DNA of 64,000 nucleotides, taken from Deinococcus carri. GTDB lineage: Bacteria; Deinococcota; Deinococci; Deinococcales; Deinococcaceae. Every line of letters begins with the position of its first letter. Within the stretch, counting starts at the first letter, position 1. Where the stretch lies: positions 1 through 64,000 of the forward strand of contig NZ_BAABRP010000014.1 of the NCBI RefSeq assembly GCF_039545055.1. The letters are read 5' to 3'. This document shows positions 1 through 14,261 of the stretch, in pieces. Position numbers and translations under genes: made by a program. The notes beneath the pieces are model-generated. The model did no database searches, was not told the origin of the DNA, and worked only from the letters and a program-made list of their open reading frames with translations.

Positions 1-231
1 CTATCTTGACCTGTCCACTTCTGCCCCGCAGGACAGAAGCTTCTTGCAACCCCTCCAACGGAGGAGATTGTTTCTTGCAGTATGTGCTTCACTCGCACGC
101 TTCGCTTGTCATGCTGCTCGCCTCAACCGAGGCTCAGAAAAGATACAGGCGTTGGAGAATTCTGTCAACCCCCGCCCCTCAACGTCCTCTTGAGCCGCAA
201 CGCCACAGGCCACAGAACCTGTCCTAGCCAC

Positions 232-258
232 AAAAAACCCGGCCACTCAGGACCGGGT
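232..258 (-). terminator. Intrinsic terminator of luxS
   Basis: Read on the minus strand, ACCCGG and CCGGGT pair around a short loop and are followed by six T. The site lies 20 bp past the luxS stop, so it should end the luxS transcript. Nothing else in bases 1-231 is recognisable as a gene. Confidence 0.8.
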
Positions 259-276
259 GGGGCCGCAGCATTCGCC

Positions 277-744
277 TCAGCGTTGCAGCAGAATCGTTTC
301 CTGCACCTTGAGACCCTGGGTCAAGGCGTCGCGGGCGTGCTGGCGGGCGGCCTCCAGATCGTGGTCGCGGTAGTTGCCGCATTCCAGCTCGCTGACGCCG
401 GGAATGGGACGGTCGTGGGCCTCGGTGTCGCGCAGGGCGGCCTCGAAGGCACGCAGCACGCCCTGTTCGTCCGGCTCGCCAATCACGGCCATATACATGC
501 CGGTGCGGCAGCCCATCGGGGAGACGTCCACCACGTTCTGGAGGTGGTCGCGCAGGTACCCGGCCAGCAGGTGTTCCAGCGTATGAATAGCTGCCGGGTC
601 AATCGCCGCCTGGTTGGGTTGCAGCAGACGCAGATCGTACTTGCTGATCTGGTCGCCGCGCGGGGTGGTCTTGACGCCAGCCAGCCGCACATAGGGAGCC
701 TGCACCTTGGTGTGGTCGAGATCGAAGGATTCCACGTTCGCCAT
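277..744 (-). CDS. luxS: S-ribosylhomocysteine lyase LuxS
   Basis: LuxS cleaves S-ribosylhomocysteine to homocysteine and the AI-2 precursor DPD in the cytoplasm, as part of the activated methyl cycle. The 155-residue protein has the family's usual length. It shows the metal-binding [14 protein letters not shown] segment (HxxEH type), the [10 protein letters not shown] segment with the catalytic Cys, and a downstream ELECGNY Cys that completes the metal site. I chose the ATG at 744 because the family begins with a MxxVESFxLDHTKV-like stretch. An upstream start at 777 would add an unconserved tail. A GACAAT hexamer lies 7 nt before this ATG, which suggests a leaderless mRNA. A terminator follows the gene, so it appears monocistronic. 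Confidence 0.96.
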   Translation of the reverse strand: MANVESFDLDHTKVQAPYVRLAGVKTTPRGDQISKYDLRLLQPNQAAIDPAAIHTLEHLLAGYLRDHLQNVVDVSPMGCRTGMYMAVIGEPDEQGVLRAFEAALRDTEAHDRPIPGVSELECGNYRDHDLEAARQHARDALTQGLKVQETILLQR

Positions 745-751
745 GCGGCCT

Positions 752-757
752 ATTGTC
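752..757 (-). promoter_or_regulatory. Possible leaderless -10 box of luxS
   Basis: GACAAT (4 of 6 bases of TATAAT) sits 7 nt before the luxS ATG. It is weaker than the other leaderless -10 boxes in this window. Confidence 0.35.
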
Positions 758-883
758 GGCGGGGCACGCGGGGACAATGTGACGCGGCCCCTGCCCGTGG
801 TGCGGCGTGTCTCCCCCGGCGGTTCCCTGGGACGGCACTCCGTTCAGCCCAGAAAGCTTCGGCCACCTTTCCGAGCACCGCCC

Positions 884-889
884 TATACT
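884..889 (+). promoter_or_regulatory. Leaderless -10 box of lspA
   Basis: TATACT is followed by 6 nt and then the GTG start of lspA, with no room for a leader or ribosome binding site. Confidence 0.75.
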
Positions 890-895
890 GCGCCC

Positions 896-1417
896 GTGCC
901 CACCCTGCTTGATCGCCAGCGAACCTTTCCCGCCTGGGTCCCGCTGCTGCTCGCCGCCCTGCTGGTTGCCGCCGATCAGGCGCTCAAGGCGTGGGCGCTG
1001 GCGAACCTGACCTATGGGGCCGCGCCCGTTCCCTTTCTGCCGGGCGTGCTGGACTGGGTGCTGACCTTCAATACCGGGGCGGCCTGGAGCCTCTTTTCGG
1101 GGTCCGCCGTGCCGCTGGCGCTGGGGCGGCTGCTGGTGGGGCTGGGGATTCTGGTTTATCTGGTGGTGCGGCCCCAGGGCCGCTTTCTGACGGTGGTGCT
1201 GAGCATGATTGCCGCCGGGGCCATCGGGAACACCATCGACGGGCTACGCCTCGGGCGGGTCACAGACATGCTCCACGCGCCGCCGCTGAGCGCCATCACG
1301 CGCGCCCTGAACGCCGGGGACTTCCCGATTTTCAACCTGGCGGACTCGCTGGTGGTCGTGGGAACGCTGCTGCTCCTGATCGCCAGCTTCATGGGCGAGC
1401 GCAAGCCGAAGGTCTGA
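896..1417 (+). CDS. lspA: Lipoprotein signal peptidase (signal peptidase II)
   Basis: LspA removes the signal peptide from diacylglyceryl-modified prolipoproteins in the cytoplasmic membrane. The 173-residue protein has four predicted membrane segments. It carries the two family aspartate blocks: [15 protein letters not shown] (catalytic Asp in VTDM) and FNLADS (second catalytic Asp). The [10 protein letters not shown] segment is also typical. The GTG at 896 is chosen because it starts the conserved part and lies 6 nt after a TATACT box. An open frame continues upstream to 707 but would run over luxS promoter DNA. A roughly 15-residue stretch between the two Asp blocks is longer than in E. 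coli LspA. Confidence 0.95.
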   Translation: MPTLLDRQRTFPAWVPLLLAALLVAADQALKAWALANLTYGAAPVPFLPGVLDWVLTFNTGAAWSLFSGSAVPLALGRLLVGLGILVYLVVRPQGRFLTVVLSMIAAGAIGNTIDGLRLGRVTDMLHAPPLSAITRALNAGDFPIFNLADSLVVVGTLLLLIASFMGERKPKV

Positions 1418-1419
1418 AA

Positions 1420-1566
1420 GGATTCCGGTTAATCAGTGATGCAGTCGCTGGTTAACCCGACCGGAGGGAGAAGGAAAAACAGTGACGGATAGGAGTGGAG
1501 GCACCGCAGCGCAGCGGACTTGCAAAGCTCCGCAGGAGAGGGGCCGTAACGGATTATCCGGAATCC
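1420..1566. repeat. MITE-like element A with terminal inverted repeats
   Basis: The ends GGATTCCGGTTAATC (1420-1434) and GATTATCCGGAATCC (1552-1566) match as inverted repeats at 14 of 15 positions. The interior holds no gene. It contains a CTTGCAAAGCTCCGCAGGAGAG stretch related to repeats near 14.4 kb and 56.0 kb, and a GACCGGAGGGAGAAGGAA stretch that recurs inverted in the element at 14570-14704. Confidence 0.6.
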
Positions 1567-1590
1567 GTATGAACCGGCACACCCGGCACC

Positions 1591-1627
1591 AAAAGGAAGC
1601 GCCCCCATCCATTTAGGACGGGGGCGC
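1591..1627 (-). terminator. Intrinsic terminator of rpmB
   Basis: On the minus strand a strong stem (GCGCCCCC...GGGGGCGC extended by TCC/GGA around TAAAT) is followed by TTCCTTTT. It lies 30 bp past the rpmB stop. Confidence 0.8.
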
Positions 1628-1656
1628 GCTCGCTTCTTGCGGGGAAGGGGCTGGAC

Positions 1657-1872
1657 TCAGACCAGGCTCTTGCGGCACTTGGTGCAGACGCGCATCCGCA
1701 CGGAGACGCCGCCCCGGTTGACGGTGAGGGGCTGGAGGTTGGGCTTCTGGACCCGCTTGGTGATACCGGTGGTCTTGCGACCGACGCCGCCCTCACGGCG
1801 GGCCTTACCACGGCGAACGACCGAGTTCACCACGATCGGTCCCTTACCGCACACTTCGCACACTTTCGACAT
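1657..1872 (-). CDS. rpmB: 50S ribosomal protein L28
   Basis: This 71-residue basic protein belongs to the large ribosomal subunit. It begins [12 protein letters not shown] and ends with CTKCRKSL, giving two CxxC pairs. This marks the zinc-binding form of L28 rather than the zinc-free form. The ATG at 1872 is supported by an AAGAAGGAG ribosome binding site 8 nt upstream, one of the few classical leaders in this window. The longer open frame to 1983 has no support. The gene stands alone and is closed by a strong terminator. Confidence 0.97.
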   Translation of the reverse strand: MSKVCEVCGKGPIVVNSVVRRGKARREGGVGRKTTGITKRVQKPNLQPLTVNRGGVSVRMRVCTKCRKSLV

Positions 1873-2014
1873 GTTCGTACTCCTTCTTGGAGCCAGCCCC
1901 GTTGTTGTGCCGGGGGCGGTGACCTGGGAAAAGGCCAGTGCCACGCCGGGCAGGGTCAGGCAAGCCTTCCAACTGTAGCACACCGGAAGAAACAGGAAGG
2001 ATGGAGATCACAAG

Positions 2015-2039
2015 AAAAACCGGACCCCGAGGAGTCCGG
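2015..2039 (-). terminator. Intrinsic terminator of the GlsB-family gene
   Basis: On the minus strand CCGGAC and GTCCGG form a hairpin immediately followed by TTTTT, 24 bp past the stop of the gene at 2064-2333. Confidence 0.8.
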
Positions 2040-2063
2040 CTGCCGTTCAGAAAGTGCCGTGTG

Positions 2064-3670
<1,607 letters not shown>

Positions 3671-3710
3671 GGGGGAGGCAGGGCGCGGTGCGCGGTGCGC
3701 GGGGAAAGCG
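3671..3710 (+). repeat. Heptameric repeat array (GCGCGGT units)
   Basis: Three head-to-tail heptamers GCGCGGT, GCGCGGT, GCGCGGG (3683-3703) with degenerate flanks sit in the thrC-thrB spacer. The array belongs to the dispersed heptamer family described in the findings. Confidence 0.65.
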
Positions 3711-3761
3711 GGGCGGCCTCTGCTCTCTGCCCGCTGTCGTCTGCGCGCCGGGAGCGTACCC

Positions 3762-4685
3762 ATGACCTTTACCGTCCGTGCGCCCGCCTCCAGCGCGAAT
3801 CTGGGGCCGGGGTTCGACAGCCTGGGGCTGAGTGTGCCGCTCTTTACCACGCTGCGGGTCACGAAGCAGGCGGTGACGGAGGTGGTGCCGCTGGGGCCGG
3901 AACTGGAAGGCACGCCCGCCGACGAGAGCAACTACGTGTACCGGGCGATGGAGCTGGCGGCGAAGCGGGCCGGGCAGCCCCTCCCCCCGGCCCGCGTGGA
4001 GATAGAGACGGAGGTGCCGCTGGCACGCGGCCTGGGGTCGAGTGCCGCTGCGCTGGTCGCGGGCATCGTGGCGGGCAATGAGCTGCTGGGAAGGCCGCTG
4101 AGCGACGAGACGCTGCTGGACGTGGCCGCCCGCGAGGAGGGCCACCCCGACAACGTCGCCCCGGCGCTGTTCGGGGGCATCGTGGTCGCCACGCTGGACA
4201 AGCTGGGCACGCATTATGTCCGGCTGGACCCGCCTACCCACCTGGGCGTGACGGTGCTGATTCCCGACTTCGAACTCAGCACCAGCAAGGCCCGTGCCGT
4301 GCTGCCCAGGGAATACAGCCGCGCCGACGCCGTTCACGCCCTCTCGCACGCCGCGCTGCTGGCCGCCGCGCTCGCGCAGGGGCGGCTGGACCTGCTGCGC
4401 CACGCCATGCAGGACTACATCCACCAGATCTGGCGCGCGCCGCTGGTGCCCGGCCTCAGCGACATTCTGGAGGAGGCGCACCGGCACGGCGCACTGGGGG
4501 CGGCCCTCAGCGGCGCGGGGCCGACGGTGCTGTGCTTTCACGACACACGCGAAAGCACTAAGCACTTGCACCGCTATCTACACGGCGTGATGAACAAGAA
4601 CGGCCTGACGGGGCGGGTGCTGGACCTGCCGATCGATACGGCGGGAACGGTGGTCGAGCGGGCGGGCCAGGCCCAGAAAAGGTAA
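3762..4685 (+). CDS. thrB: Homoserine kinase
   Basis: ThrB phosphorylates homoserine with ATP to feed ThrC. The 307-residue protein is a GHMP kinase. The N-terminal substrate motif is [16 protein letters not shown] (residues 8-23), the ATP-binding motif is [12 protein letters not shown] (about 87-98), and the third motif is [11 protein letters not shown] near residue 250. A GGGAG ribosome binding site lies 7 nt before the ATG. It is the downstream partner of thrC, with a heptamer array in the spacer. Confidence 0.95.
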   Translation: MTFTVRAPASSANLGPGFDSLGLSVPLFTTLRVTKQAVTEVVPLGPELEGTPADESNYVYRAMELAAKRAGQPLPPARVEIETEVPLARGLGSSAAALVAGIVAGNELLGRPLSDETLLDVAAREEGHPDNVAPALFGGIVVATLDKLGTHYVRLDPPTHLGVTVLIPDFELSTSKARAVLPREYSRADAVHALSHAALLAAALAQGRLDLLRHAMQDYIHQIWRAPLVPGLSDILEEAHRHGALGAALSGAGPTVLCFHDTRESTKHLHRYLHGVMNKNGLTGRVLDLPIDTAGTVVERAGQAQKR

Positions 4686-4709
4686 CCCTCCCGCCGTTCC
4701 GTCAGCCCG

Positions 4710-4940
4710 TCAAACGGCGGTCTGGGTCGGTACGGACGCGACCTCGGCCTGGGGCTGGGTGGAGATGTAGGCGATGGAGCGCCAGGGAATCAGGAAATGG
4801 CCCCCTTCCCCCTTCACCTCGAACGGTGTGGCCGGGAGGTGGGCCTGATTGAGCGTGCGGCTGAGTCGGTCCTGCTGAGAGCGCGTCATCCTGAGGGCCA
4901 CCACATCGCCATTGCACAGGTGCAGATTCACGGTGAGCAT
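4710..4940 (-). CDS. Hypothetical protein, 76 aa
   Basis: This protein is not recognised. It starts [20 protein letters not shown] and contains a [16 protein letters not shown] segment that resembles short beta-rich proteins with an IPW..I.YI ending. The ATG is supported by GGAGGCGAG directly upstream. It converges on thrB with only 24 bp between the stops. The codon pattern is strongly GC3-biased, like its neighbours, which supports a real gene. Confidence 0.65.
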   Translation of the reverse strand: MLTVNLHLCNGDVVALRMTRSQQDRLSRTLNQAHLPATPFEVKGEGGHFLIPWRSIAYISTQPQAEVASVPTQTAV

Positions 4941-5039
4941 CTCGCCTCCGGGGGGACTTCTGGGATTGCTGTAGAGCTGCTTTCAAGTTAACGCCCGGTT
5001 TCTTACGCGTATCTTTCGATCTCTGCGCGGGGCCTGCCC

Positions 5040-7262
<2,223 letters not shown>

Positions 7263-7268
7263 GGGGCA

Positions 7269-7274
7269 AGTAGA
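7269..7274 (-). promoter_or_regulatory. Leaderless -10 box of the MMPL gene
   Basis: TCTACT (5 of 6 matches to TATACT) lies 6 nt before the GTG at 7262. Confidence 0.55.
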
Positions 7275-7438
7275 GCATGGCCTCTCCGCCAGTTGGCGGA
7301 GGCAGCCTGGGCCATCTTCGGGATGCGCTGGCCCACTGGAGGCGCGTACGGTCAGGGTGTCCGAAGGTGGCCTCCCGTCCGCCATTCGCCGCCGAAAAGG
7401 CCCGGCTTCCCCGGAAGCCCACGAGGAAGGTGAAGTCC

Positions 7439-7603
7439 ATGCGGTACGAGTACGACGCCCGCCACGACGGAGCAGCGTTCCACCTGGAGGACCTGCACAC
7501 GGAAGGTGCCCGCGAGCGCCTCTGGCGGGCCGACCACGCGGTGGGCGGGTTTCAGCCCCTGCGGTACCTGCGCGGCCTGTTGACCCGTCAGCAGGCGGAG
7601 TAA
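7439..7603 (+). CDS. Hypothetical protein, 54 aa
   Basis: A short protein beginning [18 protein letters not shown] is not recognised. The ATG has a good ribosome binding site (AGGAAGGTG) 8 nt upstream. The frame upstream to 7277 looks non-coding. It ends 4 bp before the stop of the convergent kinase gene at 7608. Small size keeps the confidence moderate. Confidence 0.5.
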   Translation: MRYEYDARHDGAAFHLEDLHTEGARERLWRADHAVGGFQPLRYLRGLLTRQQAE

Positions 7604-7607
7604 CCGT

Positions 7608-8387
7608 TCAGAACAGTTCGTCCAGCAGGCGGTAATACGCCAGCTTGCCCTCGTCCACCAGCGCGCGCCCGTAGAGGTCGAGGAAGCGCTCGGCGTGGTC
7701 CGGCCCCAGGTTGTGCGTCAGGCTGCGGTGGGCCAGCGCGAGGTCCGCGTGGCGGTCGGCCAGCCCCGCGCGGCCCACGTCCACGAAGCCCTCCACGTAC
7801 TTGCCGTTCAGGATGAGGTTCGGCAGGCAGGGGTCGCCGTGCGTGACCACGATGTCTTCCTTCTCGGGCCGGGTGCGGACGAGTTCGTTGAAGAGGTCGG
7901 CCGCACTTCTCCCCTGCCGCTCCTCGTCGAAGTCGGTTTCGTCCACCAGCCCGGCCTGCACCTGTTCGCGGGCCAGGCGCAGGGTGACGGGCAGGGACAT
8001 GTTGAAGGGGCACTCGCGGGCGGGCAGGGCGTGGAGTTCGCGCAGAGAGCGGGCCAGCAGGTCGGTGACGCGCTCGGGGTGCAGCAGGGCGTCGGGGTCG
8101 CTCATGGGGATGCCGGGCAGGCGGGTCATGGCGAGGTACTCGTGGGTGGGGGTCGTCTCGAAGCCCACCACGGCGGGCACCGGCACGCGGCCCCACAGCC
8201 AGCGCAGGCGCTCGCGCTCCTGGAGCAGCGTGCTGACGGGCAGGCCGCCGCGTTCCTGCACCTTGACCACGTATTTCTGGGAGCGCCACACACCCGCGCC
8301 GCTGCACCCCTCCGTCACGGCCTCCCAGCGGGCGGCGGGCAACACGCGGCGCAGGGATTCGGGCAGGGTCAGGCGGTCGGCGGTCAT
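7608..8387 (-). CDS. Aminoglycoside 3'-phosphotransferase-family kinase
   Basis: The 259-residue protein matches the APH(3') group. It has the catalytic loop [13 protein letters not shown] (HGDxxxxN, about residues 190-202) and the metal segment [18 protein letters not shown] typical of APH(3') enzymes, including the downstream Asp positions. Such enzymes phosphorylate kanamycin-like drugs with ATP, but chromosomal homologues may have other substrates. The ATG at 8387 lies 7 nt after TATCCT, so the mRNA should be leaderless. The upstream open frame over the dehalogenase gene is a shadow. Confidence 0.85.
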   Translation of the reverse strand: MTADRLTLPESLRRVLPAARWEAVTEGCSGAGVWRSQKYVVKVQERGGLPVSTLLQERERLRWLWGRVPVPAVVGFETTPTHEYLAMTRLPGIPMSDPDALLHPERVTDLLARSLRELHALPARECPFNMSLPVTLRLAREQVQAGLVDETDFDEERQGRSAADLFNELVRTRPEKEDIVVTHGDPCLPNLILNGKYVEGFVDVGRAGLADRHADLALAHRSLTHNLGPDHAERFLDLYGRALVDEGKLAYYRLLDELF

Positions 8388-8394
8388 GCGGGGC

Positions 8395-8400
8395 AGGATA
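8395..8400 (-). promoter_or_regulatory. Leaderless -10 box of the APH gene
   Basis: TATCCT ends 7 nt before the ATG at 8387. Confidence 0.65.
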
Positions 8401-8418
8401 CGGGAGAAAGCGGGCCGC

Positions 8419-9288
8419 TCAACCACCGTGCAGGAAGGCGAGGAGGGCCGCCGCGAGTTCGTCGGGCGCTTCCTCGGCCATGTGGTGCCCGGAGTCGATG
8501 CCGTGGCCGCACAGGTCCGCCGCCCAGGGCTTCCAGACCGCCAGCACGTCGCCGTACAGGTCTTCCAGGTCGTCCTCCAGGGACCACAGCACCAGGGTGG
8601 GGCAACGCACCTGCCGCCCGGCCCGCTGGTCGGCCTCGTCATGTTCGCGGTCGATGCCCAGGCCCGCGCGGTAGTCCTCCACCATGCCGTGAACCACGGC
8701 GGGGTCGTGGATGGCGGCGCGGTAGTCGGCGTAGTTCTCCGCGCCCATCTGCGCGGCCTTGCCGGGCATGTTCCCATACCAGGCGTCGGGGTCGGCCAGA
8801 ATCGCCCGCTCGGGCTTCTCGGGCTGCCCGAAGAAGAACCAGTGCCACCAGGCCGCGGCAAAGCGCGCGTCGCATCTCTGGAGGGCTTCCGCGATGGGCA
8901 CGGCGTCCAGCACCGCGAGCTTCGTGATGACTCCGGGGTGGTCCAGCGCGGCCCGGAACGCCGTGTAGGCCCCCCGGTCATGGCCCACGATGGCGAACTG
9001 GTCAAATCCCAGATGAGTCATCAGCTCCACACAGTCGCGTGCCTTGGCCCGCTTGGAGGAACCGGCGTGGTCCGGCGTGTCGTGCGGCTGCGAGGATTGC
9101 CCGAAGCCGCGCAGGTCCGGGCAGACGACCGTATGCTGTCCGGCCAGCAGGGGGGCCACCCGGTGCCAGGTCGTGTGCGTGCGCGGGTGCCCGTGCAGCA
9201 GCAGGACCGGCGGGCCGGAACCGCCGTGGCGGACGCGCAAGGTGGCTCCCGAGAGTTCGACCCTCTCCAACCTGAAATCTGGGAACAT
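8419..9288 (-). CDS. Alpha/beta hydrolase, haloacetate dehalogenase-like
   Basis: The 289-residue protein has the haloacetate/fluoroacetate dehalogenase layout. The oxyanion segment is [14 protein letters not shown]. The nucleophile elbow is [13 protein letters not shown], with Asp rather than Ser as nucleophile. The lid has [13 protein letters not shown] and the C-terminal catalytic His lies in DSGHHMAEE. These residues fit fluoroacetate dehalogenase, but epoxide hydrolases share the fold and the substrate is not proven. The ATG at 9288 lies 6 nt after TAAAGT. It is divergent from the gene at 9330, with promoters that overlap exactly. Confidence 0.85.
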   Translation of the reverse strand: MFPDFRLERVELSGATLRVRHGGSGPPVLLLHGHPRTHTTWHRVAPLLAGQHTVVCPDLRGFGQSSQPHDTPDHAGSSKRAKARDCVELMTHLGFDQFAIVGHDRGAYTAFRAALDHPGVITKLAVLDAVPIAEALQRCDARFAAAWWHWFFFGQPEKPERAILADPDAWYGNMPGKAAQMGAENYADYRAAIHDPAVVHGMVEDYRAGLGIDREHDEADQRAGRQVRCPTLVLWSLEDDLEDLYGDVLAVWKPWAADLCGHGIDSGHHMAEEAPDELAAALLAFLHGG

Positions 9289-9294
9289 GGAAAG

Positions 9295-9300
9295 ACTTTA
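9295..9300 (-). promoter_or_regulatory. Leaderless -10 box of the dehalogenase-like gene
   Basis: TAAAGT on the minus strand lies 6 nt before the ATG at 9288. The same six bases occupy the -35 position of the opposing promoter. Confidence 0.65.
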
Positions 9301-9317
9301 TTCTCTGCCGCTCCCTG

Positions 9318-9323
9318 TAGACT
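9318..9323 (+). promoter_or_regulatory. Leaderless -10 box of the gene at 9330
   Basis: TAGACT on the plus strand lies 6 nt before the GTG at 9330. The same bases occupy the -35 position of the minus-strand promoter, 17 bp away. Confidence 0.7.
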
Positions 9324-9329
9324 GCCCCC

Positions 9330-10235
9330 GTGAAGGTCGGACTGCTGGATACGCTGGGGGCGCGGTACGGGCGGTACTGGGCCGCTTTCCTGAAAGAACT
9401 CGGGGTGGAGGTCGCGGTGCCGACCCTGCCCGCCGCGGGGGCGCTGGCGCTGGGCCGCGACAGCCTGCCGGACGAGCCGGTGCAGGTGCAGCTCGCGCTG
9501 GGGCGGGTGCTGGAACTCGGGCGGGTGGACCTGGTGCTGCTGCCCCAGACCCCGGCGGTGGCGAGTGACGCCTGGGGCGAGGCGCTGACGGACCTGCTGC
9601 CGCGGCGCATCAGCGGCCTGCCCCAGCTTCTCGCCCTGCCCGACGGCGGGCCGGAGATGGTCGCGGCGGCGACCGAGCTGGGCCAGCGCCTCACCCGCAA
9701 TCCGGGCCGGGTGCGGCTGGCGCTGGAGCGCGTCAAGCCGCTGGCGGCGGAGAAGCGGGCCGAGATGCCGCGCCTGAACATGGGGTCACGCGTGACGGTC
9801 GCCGTGATTGGCCCCCGTGCCCTGCTGGCCGACCCGGACCTGAGCGGGGGGCTGCGGGAGGCCCTGGACGCGCTGGGGCTGCACGGCGTCTACCTGCCGG
9901 ACCTGCCCGCCGCCCAGGTCGCGGAGCGCGGCGAGCGGCTGGAAAACGCGGCCCGCGCTCCAGCGGGTGAAAAGGAGCTGTTCGGCGCGCTGAAGCTGCT
10001 GGAGGGCAAGAGCGCCGTGCGGGGCGTCCTGCTGGCCTCGCCCGCGCGGGACGGGGCGCACCGGGCCGCGCTGAACCGGCTGGCGGCCATGACCCACAAG
10101 CCCGCCCTGGTCATTGACGTGGACGCCGGGCAGACCGAGTGGCCCGAGCTGGCCGCCTTCCGCGACCGGGTGACGCTGGGGGCTGCGGCCCGCACCGCCC
10201 CAGACACCGCAGATGAGGCCGGGGAGGCCTCTTGA
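9330..10235 (+). CDS. DUF2229-like protein (CoA-dehydratase activase-related), Cys-less
   Basis: The 301-residue protein is not firmly identified. Its first 80 residues follow the DUF2229 pattern: a [15 protein letters not shown] start, FLKELGVEV, a GRDSLPDEP..... helix and [10 protein letters not shown]. This domain occurs in 2-hydroxyacyl-CoA dehydratase activase proteins. The Cys that normally follows the Pro in that helix and binds an iron-sulfur cluster is absent here, and the protein has no cysteine at all. The second half is a Rossmann-like domain. It overlaps the next gene by 4 bp, so the two are probably co-translated. Confidence 0.6.
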   Translation: MKVGLLDTLGARYGRYWAAFLKELGVEVAVPTLPAAGALALGRDSLPDEPVQVQLALGRVLELGRVDLVLLPQTPAVASDAWGEALTDLLPRRISGLPQLLALPDGGPEMVAAATELGQRLTRNPGRVRLALERVKPLAAEKRAEMPRLNMGSRVTVAVIGPRALLADPDLSGGLREALDALGLHGVYLPDLPAAQVAERGERLENAARAPAGEKELFGALKLLEGKSAVRGVLLASPARDGAHRAALNRLAAMTHKPALVIDVDAGQTEWPELAAFRDRVTLGAAARTAPDTADEAGEAS

Positions 10236-10621
10236 ACCCCTGGCGCTGGCTGACCACGCCCGACCCGGACCCCGGTTTCACGCCCCGCAAGCTGCTGAAG
10301 CTGTTCGTGCGGGTGCTGATTTTCGCGCTGCTGGCGTCGCTGCTCTCGGCGGTGCTGCGGGCGGCGGGGCTGGGGAAGTACCTGGACACCTGGTGGGGCA
10401 CGCTGCTGTTCGTGCTGGTGCTGTATGTGCCGCTGGCGCGTTTTCTGACGGTCGATACCTTCGTGCCGCGGCGGCTGGCACAGAACAGGACGGCGCAGCA
10501 GCGGGGCGGGGCCAGAGGCACCGGCAAGGCCGTGACCAGCAGCGCCGAACGCCGCAAGGAGCGCAACCGCTACGCCGGCGTCCGCAAGGGACCGCCGCGC
10601 GGCAGTGGTGGCAGGCGCTAA
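10232..10621 (+). CDS. Hypothetical membrane protein, 129 aa
   Basis: The protein is not recognised. It has two hydrophobic helices (about residues 24-45 and 53-73) followed by a strongly basic, Arg/Lys-rich tail ([14 protein letters not shown]), which should be cytoplasmic. The start is a TTG that overlaps the stop of the previous gene by 4 bp and is preceded by GGGGAGG. It is co-transcribed with the DUF2229-like gene. Confidence 0.7.
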   Translation: MNPWRWLTTPDPDPGFTPRKLLKLFVRVLIFALLASLLSAVLRAAGLGKYLDTWWGTLLFVLVLYVPLARFLTVDTFVPRRLAQNRTAQQRGGARGTGKAVTSSAERRKERNRYAGVRKGPPRGSGGRR

Positions 10622-10652
10622 TACGCCGGAACGGGAGGGGTGACGCCCGCGC

Positions 10653-11423
<771 letters not shown>

Positions 11424-11441
<18 letters not shown>

Positions 11442-11538
11442 GTGGTCAGTGGACCCGGAGGCCATGTCATTCAGGGCGGGAAGGCCTGTTGGGAGAGGCC
11501 CTTCACCCACTCACCACTGACCACAACCCACTGCCCCC
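11424..11538. repeat. Inverted pair of heptameric arrays (GTCAGTG/GTGAGTG)
   Basis: Arm 1 (11424-11452) is GTGAGTG, GTCAGTG, GTGAGTG, GTCAGTG, G. Arm 2 (11504-11538) is the degenerate inverse (CACCCAC, TCACCAC, TGACCAC, AACCCAC, TGCCCCC). Arm 1 supplies the stop of the phosphatidyltransferase gene and arm 2 abuts the stop of the convergent gene. The pair could fold into a long imperfect hairpin. Confidence 0.75.
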
Positions 11539-12213
<675 letters not shown>

Positions 12214-12235
12214 CAGACCACCCCCGCCCGACCCA

Positions 12236-12304
12236 CACGGATTCCAGAATGGCGTGAGCCTTCGGCGCTTTCCCGAAGGAGAACGGCTGGGGCCGGAATC
12301 CGTG
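12236..12304. repeat. MITE-like element C (69 bp)
   Basis: CACGGATTCC at the left and GGAATCCGTG at the right are perfect 10-bp inverted repeats. The interior contains a CCTTCGG...CCGAAGG hairpin and no gene. Confidence 0.6.
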
Positions 12305-12330
12305 GCATGGGTTCAGGGTAAAGCTTCACG

Positions 12331-12975
12331 TCATCTTAAAAAGAGGTTCGTGCGCCGCTCGGTCCCGACCGTGGTGGCCGGGCCGTGCCCCGGATACACC
12401 GCCGTCTCGTCGGGGAGGCTCAGCAGCTCGCGCCCGATGCCCTCGATCAGTTGCGGATGGTTGCCGCCTGGCAGGTCGGTGCGCCCGATGCTGCCCTGAA
12501 AGAGCGTGTCGCCCGCCACCACAAAGCCGTCACCCACGAACACCACATGCCCCGGCGCGTGGCCCGGCAGTTCGCGGGCGGTGAGGGTCAGGTCGCCCGC
12601 CTGGAAGGTCTGGCCGTGGGCAATCCCGGCGTCGGGGGCCGCGGGTTGCGTAAAGGGCAGGTTCCAGCGGGCCGCCGACTCCGCGCCGCGCTCGTAGATG
12701 GGCCGGTCGGCGGGGTGAAGGTACACCGGCACGCCCAGCGCCTCCCGCAGGGGCTGCACTGCCCCGATATGGTCGAAGTGCGCGTGCGTGAGCAGGATGC
12801 CGCGCACCGTGACGCCCGAGCCGCGCACCAGGGCCAGCAGCGCCTCCGCGTCGTCGCCGGGGTCGATCAGAAAGCCCTCGCCATCCTGTCCGGCCACCAG
12901 CACCGCGTTTTCCTGAATCGCCCCGGTGGGCAGGGTCCATACGCGGGCGGGGCCATGTTCTCGCGCCTTGGTCAT
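12331..12975 (-). CDS. MBL-fold hydrolase, glyoxalase II-like
   Basis: The 214-residue cytoplasmic protein has the metallo-beta-lactamase zinc motif THAHFDHIG (about residues 63-71), followed by [10 protein letters not shown] and [17 protein letters not shown]. The last segment is typical of hydroxyacylglutathione-hydrolase-like proteins of the YcbL type. The substrate is not known. The ATG lies 6 nt after TAGACT, so the mRNA should be leaderless. Confidence 0.85.
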   Translation of the reverse strand: MTKAREHGPARVWTLPTGAIQENAVLVAGQDGEGFLIDPGDDAEALLALVRGSGVTVRGILLTHAHFDHIGAVQPLREALGVPVYLHPADRPIYERGAESAARWNLPFTQPAAPDAGIAHGQTFQAGDLTLTARELPGHAPGHVVFVGDGFVVAGDTLFQGSIGRTDLPGGNHPQLIEGIGRELLSLPDETAVYPGHGPATTVGTERRTNLFLR

Positions 12976-12981
12976 GGGGTG

Positions 12982-12987
12982 AGTCTA
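12982..12987 (-). promoter_or_regulatory. Leaderless -10 box of the MBL-fold gene
   Basis: TAGACT lies 6 nt before the ATG at 12975. Confidence 0.7.
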
Positions 12988-13024
12988 GAGCGGAGCGGCG
13001 GGGCAGGGGCGCAGGGGTGGTGGG

Positions 13025-14248
13025 TCAGCCCACCGCTTCCTGCGCCTGGACAGCCTGCACCCGGCTTCCGGTCAGGAGCGCCAGGGCCAGCGCCACCAGC
13101 ACCGCGCCCATGCCGAAGGTCGCGCCCGGCCCCAGGCGCGAGTACAGTTGCCCGCCGCCGAGCGGCCCCACGACCTGCGCCAGCGACCCGAACGCCTGCG
13201 CCCCGCCCTGCACGCGGCCCTGGGCGTCGGCGGGGGTGGCGACCGAGATCATCGCGCCCAGCGTGGCATTGAAAATCCCCTCGCCCAGCGCGAACAGCAG
13301 CACGCTGCCGTACAGCAGCGCGGCAGAGGGCAGAAGCGGCAGCAGCGCCATGCAGGTCATCCCCAGCACGCCCATGCCCAGGGCCACGGTCGCCACGCGC
13401 TTCTCGCCCAGCCAGCGCAGCAGGTGCGGCAGCAAGAAGCCCTGCCCGATGATGTCGCACACGCCCACCACGATAAAAGCCGTACTGACCTGCCCCGGTC
13501 CCCAGCCCAGCGTGTCGCGGGCCAGCAGCGACAGGGCAATCTGCATCAGCGAGAAGGGCAGGGTGAACAGCACGCTGACCGTGACCAGGCGGCGAACCAG
13601 CGGGAAGGCCAGTGCCCCGCGCAGCTGCGTGAGGGGGTTGAGGTGGGCGGCGTCGAACTGCCTGCTGCGCCGCTCGGGCGCGAGGCTTTCCGGCAGGATG
13701 AAATAGCCCCACAGCAGGTTCAGCACGCACACGGCCGCGGCCGCGAACATCGGCGCGCTCAGGCTGAAATGCGACAGCAGCCCACCGATGGCCGGTCCCA
13801 CGATGAACCCGGCCCCGAACACCGCCCCGATCTGCCCGAAGGTCTTGCCGCGTTCCTCCTCGGGCGTGGTGTCGGCCACGTAGCCGAACAGGGCGCTGAT
13901 GCCGCCCGCCGTGAGGCCGTCGATGCCGCGCCCCAGGAACAGCATCCACAGGCTGCCGCCGATGCCGAACAGCAGGTAGCCGACCGCCGACCCCAGCAGG
14001 CTCAGCATCAGCACCGGACGCCGCCCGTAGGCGTCGCTGAGCGCACCCAGCACCGGCGCGGAGAAGAACGTCAGCAGCGCGAACGAGGCCGCCAGCCAGC
14101 CGATCACGGCGGCCTGCTGCGCAGCCTGTGGCACGTACTCCATGACGATAAAGGGCAGCACCGGAAACACCAGTGATATGCCGACGGAGAACAGGAAGGT
14201 GGTGGCGAGCAGAAAGAGAAGCGGTCTTTTGTGAACAGGCCCAGTCAT
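13025..14248 (-). CDS. MFS transporter, TetA-like
   Basis: The 407-residue protein is a 12-helix major facilitator of the drug:proton antiporter (DHA1) type. The A-loop [19 protein letters not shown] matches the GxLaDrxGrRpxl signature. An [20 protein letters not shown] segment matches motif C of antiporters. The ATG at 14248 lies 7 nt after TACCCT. The upstream open frame to 14620 crosses a repeat-rich region and is not used. The substrate is unknown. Confidence 0.88.
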   Translation of the reverse strand: MTGPVHKRPLLFLLATTFLFSVGISLVFPVLPFIVMEYVPQAAQQAAVIGWLAASFALLTFFSAPVLGALSDAYGRRPVLMLSLLGSAVGYLLFGIGGSLWMLFLGRGIDGLTAGGISALFGYVADTTPEEERGKTFGQIGAVFGAGFIVGPAIGGLLSHFSLSAPMFAAAAVCVLNLLWGYFILPESLAPERRSRQFDAAHLNPLTQLRGALAFPLVRRLVTVSVLFTLPFSLMQIALSLLARDTLGWGPGQVSTAFIVVGVCDIIGQGFLLPHLLRWLGEKRVATVALGMGVLGMTCMALLPLLPSAALLYGSVLLFALGEGIFNATLGAMISVATPADAQGRVQGGAQAFGSLAQVVGPLGGGQLYSRLGPGATFGMGAVLVALALALLTGSRVQAVQAQEAVG

Positions 14249-14255
14249 GTCGCCC

Positions 14256-14261
14256 AGGGTA
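14256..14261 (-). promoter_or_regulatory. Leaderless -10 box of the MFS gene
   Basis: TACCCT lies 7 nt before the ATG at 14248. Confidence 0.6.

Noticed and set aside
1..231. Gene or structured RNA at the left edge
   Set aside because: Two plus-strand open frames cross it, but neither has a start signal or family pattern, and no RNA family is recognised.
4691..4720. Terminator after thrB
   Set aside because: CCGCCGTT and AACGGCGG can pair, but the loop is 14 nt and no T run follows on either strand.
8419..9288. Epoxide hydrolase as first choice for the alpha/beta hydrolase
   Set aside because: The lid WHWFFF and the GHDRGAY elbow fit haloacetate dehalogenases better, although the fold is shared.
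13148..14176. Long plus-strand open frames opposite real genes (also 5043-7433, 29586-32441, 33681-37361)
   Set aside because: They are antisense shadows of high-GC genes, rich in Arg, Gln, His, Gly and Ala, with no domains.
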